Shown piece by piece: positions 25,079 through 36,602 of a stretch of DNA of 64,000 nt; position 1 is the first letter of the stretch, and each line of letters begins with the position of its first letter. The notes under the pieces are model-generated. The model made no database searches, was not told the origin of the DNA, and worked only from the letters and a program-made list of their open reading frames with translations. A program made the translations under genes and the position numbers. Origin of the DNA: Paramacrobiotus metropolitanus (taxonomy: Eukaryota > Tardigrada > Eutardigrada > Parachela > Macrobiotidae); NCBI RefSeq assembly GCF_019649055.1, contig NW_026570270.1, forward strand, positions 372,001 through 436,000, given 5' to 3'.

Positions 25079-25932
25079 AAGATCGGTTACCCTGAAAATA
25101 TTTTACGCTGACCATTGGGGATGAAGTTAGCTGGTTTTGCTCACCGCTAAATATTGGTGCTACTTTGAGGTCACTGCCTATTTTTTCGTTAGAACCAAGA
25201 AGTGCAACTTGCTTAAAACAAACGCAAGAAACCGTTTGGTTAGAAAGGCAACGGATCAGAATACTTACCATTAGTACCAGGCACACTGTACGGTCTCCCT
25301 ACAGAAAGTGCCGATGCAGGCTAGCATGGCGTGTGACTCCATGTGTTGTAACTTAGGTTCACAAGCTGTGGACGGCAAATACTTATACTTTTCGTGCATC
25401 TAGCTGGCTATATGTTATGAAATAACAGGGTCCTGCAGAACCCTATCTGTATGCAATAAAAATTGAAATTATAGTATTTTCTACACTATGTACTGTGGCA
25501 TTAACACCGAGCACTCAATACCCACTAGCGGCACCGTGGGTTATTACAAATAGAGAGGCAGATCTGGGAAGTCTTTCCGTTTTCTCCTGGGCTTTATGGA
25601 ACTTACTCAACTCAGTAAATTAGGGAAACTCTAATCGCTTGATTGCATACAGTACTCAGAAAAATCTACAACAACTCTATCAAAACATTCGACCACATTA
25701 CTGTAATGGTTGCAACTATAACGGAATGGCGTTTGTAGAATGTTTGTTAAATTTGACCATCCAGACGTACCTGTACCTGAGTGTTAACCGTGGATTACCG
25801 CGCTTCAGTGCCGATAAAACAAGTGGCTCAAAATAGGAGTCTTGTACAAGTATCGTAGGTTATGCTTTATAATTTATGTCGTCGAACTAACAATTTCGTT
25901 GGACTTATAAGAATTGTTAATAGTCGTTCGTA
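25079..25932. other. Spacer between receptors 3 and 4
   Basis: Low-information AT-rich sequence. Short open frames near 25165-25356 and 25639-25836 have no family features. Confidence 0.5.
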
Positions 25933-26922
25933 ATGGAAAACGGTCCATGCGCCAAGTTACTGCAGGTCATGTTTGAAATGAATAATAGCGAAGAACAAAG
26001 CGACCACGGGAAAGCCAAAATGTTGGTGGAATCCGCAAAACCATTGGCCGAAAAGAAACCGCACTACCGGATTGCCAGAATAGTACACTTTCTGTGTATG
26101 GCAGGTTTCGTGGCGGCACTGCTGAACACTACCCGCGCTGAAATAAAATTCGGCCTGGACATAATAACCGAGAGCTCCAACGATTTGGACCGACTCTTTC
26201 AGACATCGCGGTACCGCGTTCGCCAGCTAACGATAATGATCACCGCGATAATCATCTATCGACGCCGGATGCGAATTAAGCGCTTATTGGGAATGCTTAA
26301 CTTGCTTTTCTCCAGCGTACAGGAAATTCTTAAAGAAGATCTGTCGCTAATCAAAACCGTATGCAGACGCTATGAAAATCGTTTGCTTTTTGTATCCTAC
26401 CCTGTGTACCTGCTGAGCCAAACGTTATTGGAACTGAGCGACAGTTACGATGTGGCACGATCAACGATGCCCATCTGGCCGGCACCGGTCACGGTACCGT
26501 ATGTGACCGTGTACATGCCCTTTTACTACCTCACCATGTTTGTGCCGGTAGTTCTGTGGATTCTGGCAGTCATCACCTACTGCGCATTTCTCGACTGTAT
26601 GACGTTAACCCTGACCTCTGTTCGAAGAAAAATACAGAACTGTGGCTTTATCGTTGTTTTTGCTCGAAGAATCGAAGGTTTGTGTACTGCTACCCGAAGA
26701 GTGGTTTTTGAATTGGAAGAGTGCTTTTCTCTCATCATGCTGATGCACCTTATCAGTCAAGTATCGGTGGTTTTGTGCGATCTAAGCGCATTCCATACGG
26801 CCATACAAGATGGTAGTCCGTACAAGTGGCAGCGTTTATTCTGCCAAGCCGCTGTTTTGGTCTGGAATATCGGGGGGCTGATTGTCGTTCCTACCTATAC
26901 GGCGATAAAATTCCATGACCAG
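25933..26922 (+). pseudogene. Gustatory-receptor-like protein 4, exon 1 (gene split by the giant element)
   Basis: A single exon of 330 codons starts MENGPCAKLL and ends at the donor CAG|GTGTGT. It has the full six-TM body with RYRVRQ, TVYMPFYYL and LIMLMHLISQ. No exon 2 or 3 lies in the next 600 bases. Exons of the right size and phase are found at 53736-53894 (53 codons, LWNDLQDSG...SLTLGGFC) and 53961-54053 (31 codons, WVTYLLIVKEL). Together the three would give 414 codons, against 413 in receptor 3. A 26.1-kb element lies in the would-be first intron. Exon 3 has TGA at its third codon where sister genes have a glycine codon (GGC, GGT or GGA). The gene is therefore split and probably dead. 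Without splicing it ends two codons after the donor. Confidence 0.8.
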
Positions 26923-26974
26923 GTGTGTTAGCGCTGATAAATACTTGCTAAAGCGATACATACCGCTTTACTGG

Positions 26975-27174
26975 TACAGCTTACAAACCAAACTTGTTAG
27001 GACTAAAAAGACGCATAATCCCACCCACAGCATTCCGAGCGCAGGCGACGCAGTGCGCTGTACAACTTACAATTAGCTAAAATATTCGGTTGTCGTACAA
27101 GTGCATTTGCCACATGCGAACGGATATCTGGGTATGTGGTTATGCTTCTTTTTAGTCCTAACTTGTAAGCTGTA
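26975..27174. mobile_element. 200-bp inverted-repeat (MITE-like) element
   Basis: The left arm (about 26975-27029, beginning TACAGCTTACAA) is the imperfect reverse complement of the right arm (about 27120-27174, ending TTGTAAGCTGTA); the shared core includes TTAGGACTAAAAAG. The middle is GC-richer. It lies inside the residual intron of receptor 4. TA dinucleotides sit at both ends, so a TA target duplication is possible. No coding capacity. Confidence 0.65.
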
Positions 27175-27523
27175 TATAGATATACTGCTTTTATTTATTT
27201 ATTTGCAAAGTAGCCACGGTAACTTAAAGGTAACTCGCTTTGTTTTCCTAAATAAAACAAAACCTTTGCTAAGCAGCATTTTGAGTGCCTAGCGCTTTCA
27301 CAAAATACACAATTCAGTTTTTAGTGTTCTTGATTTTGAAATTGTTTAAGTTACAGTTTCACGCTTGTAATAAATTATTAGTAGCCTGCGGCTTCATACG
27401 ACAGTTCAGCGTGTCGCGTCAATCTGACCTTACTTATGCTTAGGTCTGCTTATACATTTGTATGATATAAAATTCTAGATAGGGCACGATTTGTTTAGGG
27501 AAAAAATAGATGCGCGTTCTGGA
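27175..27523. other. Residual receptor-4 intron left of the giant element
   Basis: AT-rich, with no exon. It ends at the first base of the element's terminal inverted repeat. Confidence 0.5.
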
Positions 27524-27534
27524 TACAGTAAGCC

Positions 27535-29556
27535 ACTGTAACTGAACGTAAAGGCAATGTAAAAGGCTGTTAATTCACCGTTGAGTCCTGAAAATCCATG
27601 TCCGGAACTGTGCACATAACGTAAGTCAAATTAAATGCAACGTAAAAGGCTGTTAATCCACCGTTAAGTCCTTGAAAATCCATGTCCGGAACTGTGCACA
27701 TAACGTAAGTCAAAGTAAATGCAACGTAAAAGGCTGTTAATCCACCGTTAAGTCCCTGAAAATCCATGTCCGGAACTGTGCACATAACGTAAATCAACGT
27801 AAATGTAATGTAAAAGGCTGTTAATTCACCGTTAAGTCCCTGAAAATCCATGTTTGGCAATATGCACATAACGTAAATCAACGTAAATGTAATGTAAAAG
27901 GCTGTTAATTCACCGTTAGTCCTGAAAATCCATGTCCGGAACTGTGCACATAACGTAAGTCAAAGTAAATGCAACGTAAAAGGCTGTTAATCCACCGTTA
28001 AGTCCCTGAAAATCCATGTTCGGCACTGTGCACATAACGTAAGTCAAAGTAAATGCAATGTAAAAGGCTGTTAATTCACCGTTAAGTCCCTGAAAATCCA
28101 TGTTTGGCAATATGCACATAACGTAAATCAACGTAAATGTAATGTAAAAGGCTGTTAATTCACCGTTAGTCCTGAAAATCCATGTCCGGAACTGTGCACA
28201 TAACGTAAGTCAAAGTAAATGCAACGTAAAAGGCTGTTAATCCACCGTTAAGTCCCTGAAAATCCATGTCCGGAACTGTGCACATAACGTAAATCAACGT
28301 AAATGTAATGTAAAATTGCTGTTAACTCTCTGTTAAGTCCCTGAAAATCCATGTTCGGCAATATGCACATAACGTAAATCAACGTAAATGTAATGTAAAA
28401 GGCTGTTAATTCACCGTTAGTCCTGAAAATCCATGTCCGGAACTGTGCACATAACGTAAGTCAAAGTAAATGCAACGTAAAAGGCTGTTAATCCACCGTT
28501 AAGTCCCTGAAAATCCATGTCCGGAACTGTGCACATAACGTAAATCAACGTAAATGTAATGTAAAATTGCTGTTAACTCTCTGTTAAGTCCCTGAAAATC
28601 CATGTTCGGCACTGTGCACATAACGTAAGTCAAAGTAAATGCAACGTAAAAGGCTGTTAATCCACCGTTAAGTCCCTGAAAATCCATGTCCGAAACTGTG
28701 CACATAACGTAAATCAACGTAAATGTAATGTAAAATTGCTGTTAACTCTCTGTTAAGTCCCTGAAAATCCATGTTCGGCACTGTGCACATAACGTAAGTC
28801 AAAGTAAATGCAACGTAAAAGCCTGTTAATCCACCGTTAAGTCCCTGAAAATCCATGTCCGGAACTGTGCACATAACGTAAATCAACGTAAATGTAATGT
28901 AAAGTTGCTGTTAACTCTCTGTTAAGTCCCTGAAAATCCATGTTTGGCAATGTGCACATAAAGTAAATCAACGTAAATGTAATATAAAAGGCTGTTTATC
29001 CACCGTTAAGTCCCTGGAAATCCATGTTCGGCACTGTGCACGTAACGTAAATCAACGTAAATGTAATGTAAAAGGCTGTTAATTCACCGTTAAGTCCTGA
29101 AAATCCATGTTCGGCACTGTGCACATAACGTAAGTCAAAGTAAATGCAATGTAAAAGGCTGTTAACTCTCTGTTAAGTCCCTGAAAATCCATGTTCGGCA
29201 CTGTGCACATAAAGTAAGTCAAAGTAAATGCAACGTAAAAGGCTGTTAATCCACCGTTAAGTCCCTGAAAATCCATGTTTGGCAATGTGCACATAACGTA
29301 AATCAACGTAAATGTAATGTAAAAGGCTGTTAAGTCCCTGAAAATCCATGTTCGGCACTGTGCACCTAACGTAAGTCAAAGTAAATGCAATGTAAAAGGC
29401 TGTTAATTCACCGTTAAGTCCCTGAAAATCCATGTTTGGCAATGTGCACATAACGTAACTCAACGTAAATGTAATGTAAAATTGCTGTTAACTCTCTGTT
29501 AAGTCCCTGAAAATCCATGTTCCGCAATGTGCACATAACGGAAATCAACGTAAGTT
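27535..29556 (-). repeat. 84-bp satellite array, left arm (about 24 units)
   Basis: The unit contains CTGAAAATCCATGT, TGTGCACATAACGTAA, GTAAAAGGCTGTTAA and CCGTTAAGTCC. Variants alternate between units (tccggaa/ttcggca/ttggcaa), some in higher-order order. Because 84 is divisible by three, the minus strand stays open over long runs as 28-residue repeats containing TYVMC and MDFQGLN. I regard these as non-genic: there is no start context, indels break them, and variation is not codon-biased. Confidence 0.92.
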
Positions 29557-29986
29557 CAGGATGACAGTTCTGCATCCTCAAGCATGTCAACTCTATGTAG
29601 GTTGAGTTAGCAAAAAAGATAAGGTTCTATATAATTTATATATTAGGTTTCCTTCTGGCGAATTGCTGATATTTTTATTGTAAGTCTTATCCTAATTCCG
29701 ATGGTTTCCACATGCCAAGTTTATTCACAACACCCCAGCAAAACACGACAACGGCGTAACATTGAGGAAAAGTAATTATCGACAAAGAAAACCAAAAAAA
29801 CATATGAAAGCATGAAAAACATAAGAAAACATAAAAAATTAAAAAAACATAAGAGAACAAAATAGCGATAAAGTTTTCGAAATAATGATTTTTATAAGAT
29901 TTTCATTGCAGTTTAAATTCGGTGGCGGTCTTTGGAGGATCAAACGCCCCATTTAAATTACGTGCAATGAAATGCGGTTGAACAAG
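29557..29986. other. Flank between satellite array and transposase gene
   Basis: Contains an A-rich stretch (about 29785-29860) with CATAAGAAAA-type units that is the reverse complement of the TTCTTATGTTTTC simple repeat at 46.4 kb. The rest is the 3' flank of the transposase gene. Confidence 0.5.
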
Positions 29987-32317
29987 TTAGGCAAGGCCAA
30001 GACGGGCAAGCTCAGTACGCCTACCAGCAAACAATGGTGTCACATTATTTTTCAAGCAAGATTCGTTGTACTCGTTTTTGCGCTTAATGAGGCGATGTAG
30101 GAAGAAAGCTTGATTTTCTTTGGACATTGAATTCATTTGCTTCTTATATTTCCCTAACCAAGCAAACGTCTGTTCTGCCGCCATGGTATTGAATTTATCG
30201 CACGTTGGATGATGAGTAAGGAACTGATCTGGATTGAAAGTTGACCGACACTGTTCCCGACAGTGATTTTGAATATGCAGCTTATCGATGATTTTGTTGA
30301 CGTTTTTCCACAAATCGCAAGGAAACGGTTCCGGTAAAGGTTCAGACATGGCCTTGAGCCTGGCAAAGTTGCACCTGCAAATGGCTTTATTGTTATTGCA
30401 AATGGGTTTATTGTAAAAATAATGGTGATGTGCGATACTTACATGTTATCATAGCATAGGAACAGCTTTTCCCGGTCACCAGATTCAAGTTTCAGGACAT
30501 ACTTTGAAAGCCACTCTGTGGCCGCAACAAACACCTGGCTCAAAGATTCAGACCTAGAAAAATAATATGCCATCGCGTTTACTTTATGTACGTTAGTTAT
30601 GAACTGTCTTAGCAGTCTCCGTCGGCAAACTATGAAGTTTTGAAAAATTGTACTTACTTGTATAGTGGCGAAAAACTGGAAACAGCACCGCAAGCGTGCA
30701 CGAACACTAAGTACCCACGACTGTAGTGTACGCCAGTTTTTCGTTCGCCGTGATTTTTTCGGCACCATGGCAGCGCGACCTTGGCATTACCGCAACCTTT
30801 GTGAGGGCCGGTTAGCAATGGAGAGTCGTTATAAAATTCATTACTCAACACTTCTTTCTGCACAATTGCCGTCTGTGAATCAGTTTCATTGAAAATTTCT
30901 CCGAAAGGTGGATTATTATCAGGATTACAAGCCAGAGCAAGCTGCACAATGCTATCTCCAGCCATTTCCAAAAGTTAGCCGTTCCGAGTTATTGGCAAGT
31001 TATGGCTTTTTGCTAGATCAGCATGATCGTCGCAATACAGTTGCCCGCATTTAGGTTCATTTGGACAAACGGAAGGCAACCTGACATGGGCAATATTGAT
31101 GGAGTTCTACAAATGACATCTTTAGGAGCTAAACGTGTCAGTTTATTTCCTCATTCCTTTTTTTTGAAAAAAAAATTACCTTCATTACCATCGCGCAGTG
31201 TCGGTGCGCAATCTTCCAAATGCCATCGAACACAACCAGGAACGGGCATCCACGACGTTTTCCAGTAGCCGAACAGCTGTGTGGATACAACTCTTTTTGT
31301 CGGATACCATCAAGAAACTGTTTGACCTCCAGTATGTCCAGTTTAGTGTCAGGAAAAGCAAAAGTCAAACACCGCTCGCGCAAGTCAAGTTCAATTTCAT
31401 TCACAAAAAACGCCTTGGACACAATTTTTTTCTTGAACGCTGAAATAACACCGTTTAAGTAAAGACGGTTTTCCAGTTCAGATGTTTCAGTTCAATTTCA
31501 TACCGAACGGGAATCGAAAAGTTGTGCGGCAGATTTCGGCAAAGGATTCGAAAGTTACGTGGCCATGCAGACTAGAAAACCAAAAATTTGCAGCCTGACA
31601 GCCTGATAATTATAACAGAGCGAGGAGATCTTACACGGAGTTAATCAAGAGATCGACAAGTTTCCTGTTCCAGAACACTTTTCCCGTAACTTGTAGGAAA
31701 AGCCGAGCTTCCGGATAAAGAAACCGATTTCCATAAGATTTCACGTAATAAGTGTTATAAGAGTATCTGTTGCCGCATTTTGTACAGTAAAATATGAAAT
31801 GGGTGCATGCGGACGGGTGTTCGTCAATCGAGTACAATATAACCTAATGGAATCAGAAACCAACATAATATCATTACAGGTATTCAGTCTGATATACCAG
31901 TTTTGTATATGTTGAGGTACCAAAACATATTTGATTAAACTTGTGTTCAATAAGTTTGTCGTAGAAACCGTAGGTACGTAGGTACCTGAGAAGCACTGAC
32001 CTTTGTTCCCTGAGTTATTTTAAAACTCAAAGGATCGCATCTGCTTAGGCATTGGTACAAGGGCGGGCAAAGCACAAACTGCGCAGAATCTTTGTTGCAG
32101 AATATGGTAGTAACATCGCAGTTTTTTTCGTTCAAAGCTGCCAACGCAGATTTTTCATCTACGTTAAAAGTTTTCGCCAGCATCTAAAGAAAAAGAATAA
32201 CAATGCAAAATAATATTGAGTATGATTAACCGAACTACATACAAAAGCGATTGCTTCAACAGGCATCTCCTTCGGAACATCTCTGAGTGCAGGTATTAGT
32301 GAATGCAAAGAAGCCAT
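29987..32317 (-). pseudogene. KDZ (Kyakuja-Dileera-Zisupton) family transposase, damaged
   Basis: Seven exons read leftwards: 32317-32243, 32183-32001, 31843-31635, 31439-31180 (or 31189), 31106-30658, 30553-30443 and 30374-29987, about 558 codons. Recognisable landmarks in order are: a Cys pair YCTKCGN; VVFDGIWKI, the first catalytic-region motif; a Cys/His cluster CPNEPKCGQLYCDDH; KTGVHYSRGYLVF; KSESLSQVF; LCYDNMC; DKLHIQNH-x3-QC; and AAEQTFAWLGKYKKQM with the final acidic residue, followed by LIKRKNEYN. These fit KDZ DDE transposases, which cut and paste large elements. An in-frame TAA sits at 30975-30977. Exons 3 and 4 disagree by one base next to an A7 run. This copy is therefore probably inactive. 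It lies just inside the left terminus, a usual place for a transposase. Confidence 0.75.
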
Positions 32318-32783
32318 AATTAATTAGGAGTATTGAGAAAAAAGTTACACAGGAGTGTTACAAACAACGCTTTCTGAAAGCAGTTAAAACTGCCGCTCAA
32401 CGGATTTTATAGAAGGATTTTCATCGTTCAACAAATCTCATTACTGGGCAAAAGCATGTTGCAGAATATACTGCAAAATGTTCAAACATAGCGCTCTAGT
32501 AGCCGAAAAAACGTAGCTTCTGCGTTACTAAGGCAAGCCTGCAGCTCACAACGTACGTCTTTATTTTGTACTGAACAGCGAATCAGGAAAATTGTGAACG
32601 CAAGATAGCATTCCATATGCATTATTAAACCAACCGGCAATATGATATCTTCGGTCATCGCATGACTTATAAGCTTTTGATGCATACATCATTTTACATA
32701 TCTAGAAAAGGCGAGCGGTTAACTGTGCTCGAGTTTCAGTTGAAGATGCCGTTAACTGCTTAACCTTTCAATTTGTTTAAAAA
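32318..32783. promoter_or_regulatory. Divergent intergenic region between transposase and helicase genes
   Basis: The transposase (minus) and the helicase (plus) are transcribed away from this 466-base interval, so it should hold both promoters. I see no clear TATA box and no other gene. Confidence 0.4.
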
Positions 32784-35424
32784 ATGGCGCTAAGTTTTTT
32801 TAAAGGAACAACTGACTGGTATGAAAAAGATCATTGCACATATTACGGCGAGAAGGATAAGCATGACTCAAAGACTTCCTTTGTTCTTGGGTTTACTTTG
32901 AGAATTACTCAAGGTGTGTGCAAAGGGGAATCTCTAGAAAGTGGTTGGTTGTGTGAAATAAAAACCTGCAACCTTCAAAATGGGAGGTAAGTTGCGATAA
33001 ACAAAGGCAATCATGTTCAAATAAAAATTTTTACGACAGAGGTTGGCTACGTTAGCTTGATCTTTCTAGTTTTGTGAACGGTAAATCTGAGTTGCGCAAA
33101 TATTTCGTCTTTTTGAAGGCATTCAGAGTTATGAAAATTTGTTTAGGTCTTGCTACTTGACAACGTCCGGCTTCAAAAGTGTTCAGCGTTTTTTGTCAGA
33201 CATCCAAAGCACTCCCGGCATGCCGCCGTTACTCGCGCCATCGCTGAATGGGGACAAGCTTAATTCATATATTGTTTGGAAGCGAACCCAATACGACAAG
33301 TAAGAAAATAAGCTTGGTCAGCATAATTAAATGGTATAAGGTTTAGTGTTCATTTTTTATCGAAATCCGAAATATTAAATGCGGTTTTATTGCTTGCTGG
33401 TTCAGGAAAAACATATATTTAATATTGAATTATTTACACGATCGGAGTTACGGAATCATGAACTTAAATTAGCAGAAAGGTTGTGGTTTAAAATGGTCAT
33501 AACTCTAGGATCCAGTGGATCAGTTTTCGTGACAGTATACAGCTGAAGTAACTAATCAGCACACCAAGTTATTCTTGGTATACTTTAATTTTGCCTACGA
33601 TTACTACTTAAGGCGTTGCTCCCAACGGAAGCTGACTCCAGATAAGCCTCCGGCAGAACACCGTAACCTTCAAGATGACGGGGAAACCTATATTTTTGGG
33701 CCTAATCTGCATTACAAACGAAATGCTGGAAAAGTGGAACGGATTTCCGCGGATCAATCAGAATACGTTTGGGTGTCGCATTATTCGAAGCTGACTAATA
33801 TCATCCCGTTGCAAATCTATTCCGGAACAGAACCGTGCCATCTTCTTGAAGTGGTTCGAGAAAAGCTGGAAAGAGATGGCATGCCCGATGTGTTTTTGAA
33901 CTTCTTGTTAACCTGCGGTAGGTCTTTGATACTGAAGAAGTGGTGTTTCGAGATTAACTGAAATTCGAATCGGATGTTGTAGGCCACACCTCCATCATCA
34001 GTTTGCATTACCGGCTTCTTGTGAAAACCGTTGGTCACGTTCCAGCACTCCTTTTGTGTGGGCCCCGAAACGCAGGGAAAAGCTTAAACGCCAACGTTTC
34101 GACATCATTTTGCGGAGCAAACGCTCAGCAAATCTGCATTTACAAAGATATGACGTTGACAAGGCTCCGGGAGCGTTACACCGAAGACCACTTCCCAATA
34201 ATCGTTCATGACGCTGAAGACGAAAGCCTCGTCGCAACCGCACTCATGGAGTGCTACGAAGCGCGACCAGTGCTAAAACATAACTCGAATCAGACTCCTG
34301 GGACAACAATTTGTTTCACCTGTAATGAAAAAACCATTTCCATGCTTCGCAAAAAGTGAGTTCCACCATGAGCATCTAGATATATGCGCTTCATAATGTA
34401 CAATACTTTTTTAAGCTTCGCATCACTGAGCCGAGCAGTAGTGATACCGATGCTTGTGGAATTCAAAAGTGCCACGCGCGAAGAATTCCGCCAAATTGCA
34501 CACGGGAGAGAAACAGCTTCGCAGTTCTTTGAGGCCATCTTAAACCTGACCAACCACGATATCGAAGAGCTCATGCAGCGCATGCATGAGCTTCGATATC
34601 CAATTAAAAGCGGCAATGCCGATCCTGACGGACAGCCATAATCGTATTGTCGACGGTTATGCTATGTTAGTGGCAGCAACAGAAATGGTAGGACTAACTG
34701 ATGACCGAAAATACAGATTTTGTTGCTGTTAATGTTGTTTCTTTAGTTTGTGAAAAAATGCGGATGGGATGTGTGGGCAACTAAAATTGAAGGTTTCGTA
34801 ATGCAACAACTACTTCCTGTTGCGCAGTATTACTATGAATACACTGCCGAAACCACAATTGGGCCATCGCTGGCTATTTTTGATAGGGCCTTGCAAGCTA
34901 GGATTTGTGAAGTAATACACAAAATTCGGGGAGCAGCTCCTGATGAGGTATGGATTACAAAACGGCATAAACTCAACTAATATCCTTTAAATGTGTTTAT
35001 TACTATCTTTGACTAGACTCGTTTTAGACACAATTGTTTGCTTTTTTAGTTAAAGAAATGCTTCGCGGTTACCAGCAGTCTGCCGTATGTGGCCTTTAGG
35101 GAGCAAGACTTTACTCCACTGATGAATGTTCACGCGGATAGCTGTGCATTTGATTTTTCGGATTTGAAAAAATTACCAGGCACCGTTAACTCTCATCCCG
35201 TGGGAATATCTGGCAAAGTTCAACGCGCCATTTGTGTCCTGAAATCACATTTTACGGACGAAGAGCTAGAATTTTTATCGGCAAGAACTAGTTCACTTCC
35301 GGGAGCAGTGATGGGTAAAATTAACGGGGCAAACGCTAATTACTTACGGAATATAATCCTTCCAAAGCAAATCCTAATTATGCTAGAAATAATTAAATTT
35401 CTAGGAAGAGATAGATTTTTTTAA
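32784..35424 (+). pseudogene. SF3-like helicase/ATPase gene, multi-exon, frameshifted
   Basis: Exons recognised: 32784-32986, 33147-33299, about 33536-33917, 33983-34355, 34416-about 34696, 34755-34946 and 35050-35424. Exon 4 carries a P-loop, GPRNAGKS (34060-34083), then PIIVHDAED (Walker B-like) and ICFTCNEK (motif C-like hh-x-T-x-N). This order, followed by a SRAVVI segment, fits superfamily 3 helicases of replication proteins. The N-terminal exons have a GWLC-x-IKTC and CYLTTSGFK region that I do not recognise. Near 34615 the frame slips by one base: ...IKSGN is followed in another frame by ILTDSHNRIVDGYAML. The exon 2/3 phase also does not close. A replication or DNA-unwinding role for the element is inferred. 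Alternatives are another STAND/AAA-like P-loop ATPase. Confidence 0.6.
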
Positions 35425-36022
35425 ATAAACAAAATAAACAGTGTTTTGTTCTAACGTAAGTGTAGGTAAGATGCTAGCATAAGGGTTTAGCGCTAACTTT
35501 GAACGGGTTTATGATTACATAGTTCTTTCAGCAGCTGCTTTGTTGTTAATAACGTTCTAGGTATTAATGTAGACTCAAAAATGATAGCAATAAAGAGCGG
35601 TTGTCAATAAATAGCAATAGAATGCGTTTATTGCTGGCGACCTTGGTCACCTTGTGAAATACGTGACTTATTTACAGCGAGCATGGCACGACTGGGAAAA
35701 AGGCTGTCCAATCTCCGTTTAAATCCGCTCAGGCAACCCGACTGCCGGCAACGTTTATTCCGTCTCACACGTCAACCCAACTCGAAAATCTTTATGAAGG
35801 AACGCAAACGGTAATTGTCGACAATAAAAAACACGAGATGGCTCATAAATTCTTGAGCCGAACGTGAAGAAACCGTACGAATAAAACCATTGCTTTTCAG
35901 GATATTCAATCCAGACAAGTAATATTACCAGATGTATCAGCAATTGCTAGTGATTCTGGTTCAACGCCTTCTGAAGTAAGTATTATAAGCAAAAATAGCC
36001 CGGAATCACGATTTTAATAAAA
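35425..36022. other. Spacer containing a small basic ORF
   Basis: Mostly non-coding. The one noteworthy frame is listed separately at 35683-35814. Confidence 0.5.
35683..35814 (+). CDS. Small very basic ORF (43 residues)
   Basis: The ATG frame begins MARLGKRLSNLRL and ends MKERKR. Arg and Lys make up over a quarter of the residues, with two cysteine-free basic clusters. A donor-like CG|GTAATT overlaps the stop, so it may instead be a first exon. It could encode a DNA-binding peptide of the element, or be chance. There is no homologue that I recognise. Confidence 0.25.
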   Translation: MARLGKRLSNLRLNPLRQPDCRQRLFRLTRQPNSKIFMKERKR

Positions 36023-36235
36023 ATGCAGCCACAGGAACCAGCAATCCAAGAGGGTATGGAAACACTCGACGACGAGAAAAGTCCGGACCGCAACGACGAA
36101 ATGGTAAAAACGTTTTGTACAATTCGGTGAGACTAAAATTTAAAAATGTTTGAATATTGTTTGCAGGCTCCTCCACCTGGTTTAAGCGTGGGCTCCCGAT
36201 CGTTATTCAGTCAGAGCGGGAAACCAGCGAAATGA
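36023..36235 (+). CDS. Small acidic disordered protein (49 residues), possible
   Basis: Two exons, 36023-36103 and 36167-36235, join in phase 0 (ATG|GTAAAA, TTGCAG|GCT). They encode MQPQEPAIQEGMETLDDE... and then a Pro/Ser/Gly segment. Its TGA stop overlaps the ATG of the following zinc-finger reading frame (AAATGATG-type overlap at 36232-36235). It is either a real short protein, the first part of an alternatively spliced zinc-finger transcript, or a 5' UTR reading frame. The family is unknown. Confidence 0.35.
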
Positions 36236-36602
36236 ATGCTACATTTAGGGTATCTTCAGGTGTGTAATCTGAGGTGTTCTTACCCTATCAAATTCCAATT
36301 ATTTTGTGCGGCTAGAGCCGGTTCTTTAACGGATTCCAGCGGGATCGAAAGAAGTTGACGGATTATTGGACGTGGCAGTTAGTTCAGACGGTATGGCCCC
36401 GAAGCGACACAAACCGAAAAAGTCACCATGTTGTCCGGAGTGCAAGGGATTTGAGGAAGCCGGAAAACCTTTACCGGTTTACAAATGCAAGCAGTGTCAA
36501 CAATCTTACCATATGAAGTGTCAGGTGACCCATCCGGTTTTTTGGCCTGAGCGTACAAAATGTCAGACTCGGCTGTGCAATTCTTGCCGGAAAATTCTTT
36601 AA
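36232..36602 (+). CDS. PHD-type zinc-finger protein
   Basis: Exons 36232-36259 and 36340-36602 join in phase 1 (donor GTGTGT, acceptor TTCCAG) and give 96 residues; the frame also stays open from within exon 2. The C-terminal half is CPEC...YKCKQCQQSYHMKC...CNSC, a C4-H-C3 zinc-binding arrangement with the PHD signature C-x2-C, C-x4-H-x2-C and C-x2-C. PHD fingers bind histone tails or act in protein contacts. A basic KRHKPKK patch precedes it. In a transposon it could target chromatin or assist the transposase; that is inference. The exon 1 assignment is tentative; the zinc-finger exon is convincing. Confidence 0.6.

Noticed and set aside
27570-29463. Minus-strand repeat proteins (TYVMC...MDFQGLN, 28-residue period)
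   Set aside because: They are a consequence of the 84-bp satellite period being divisible by three; there is no gene structure and indels break them.
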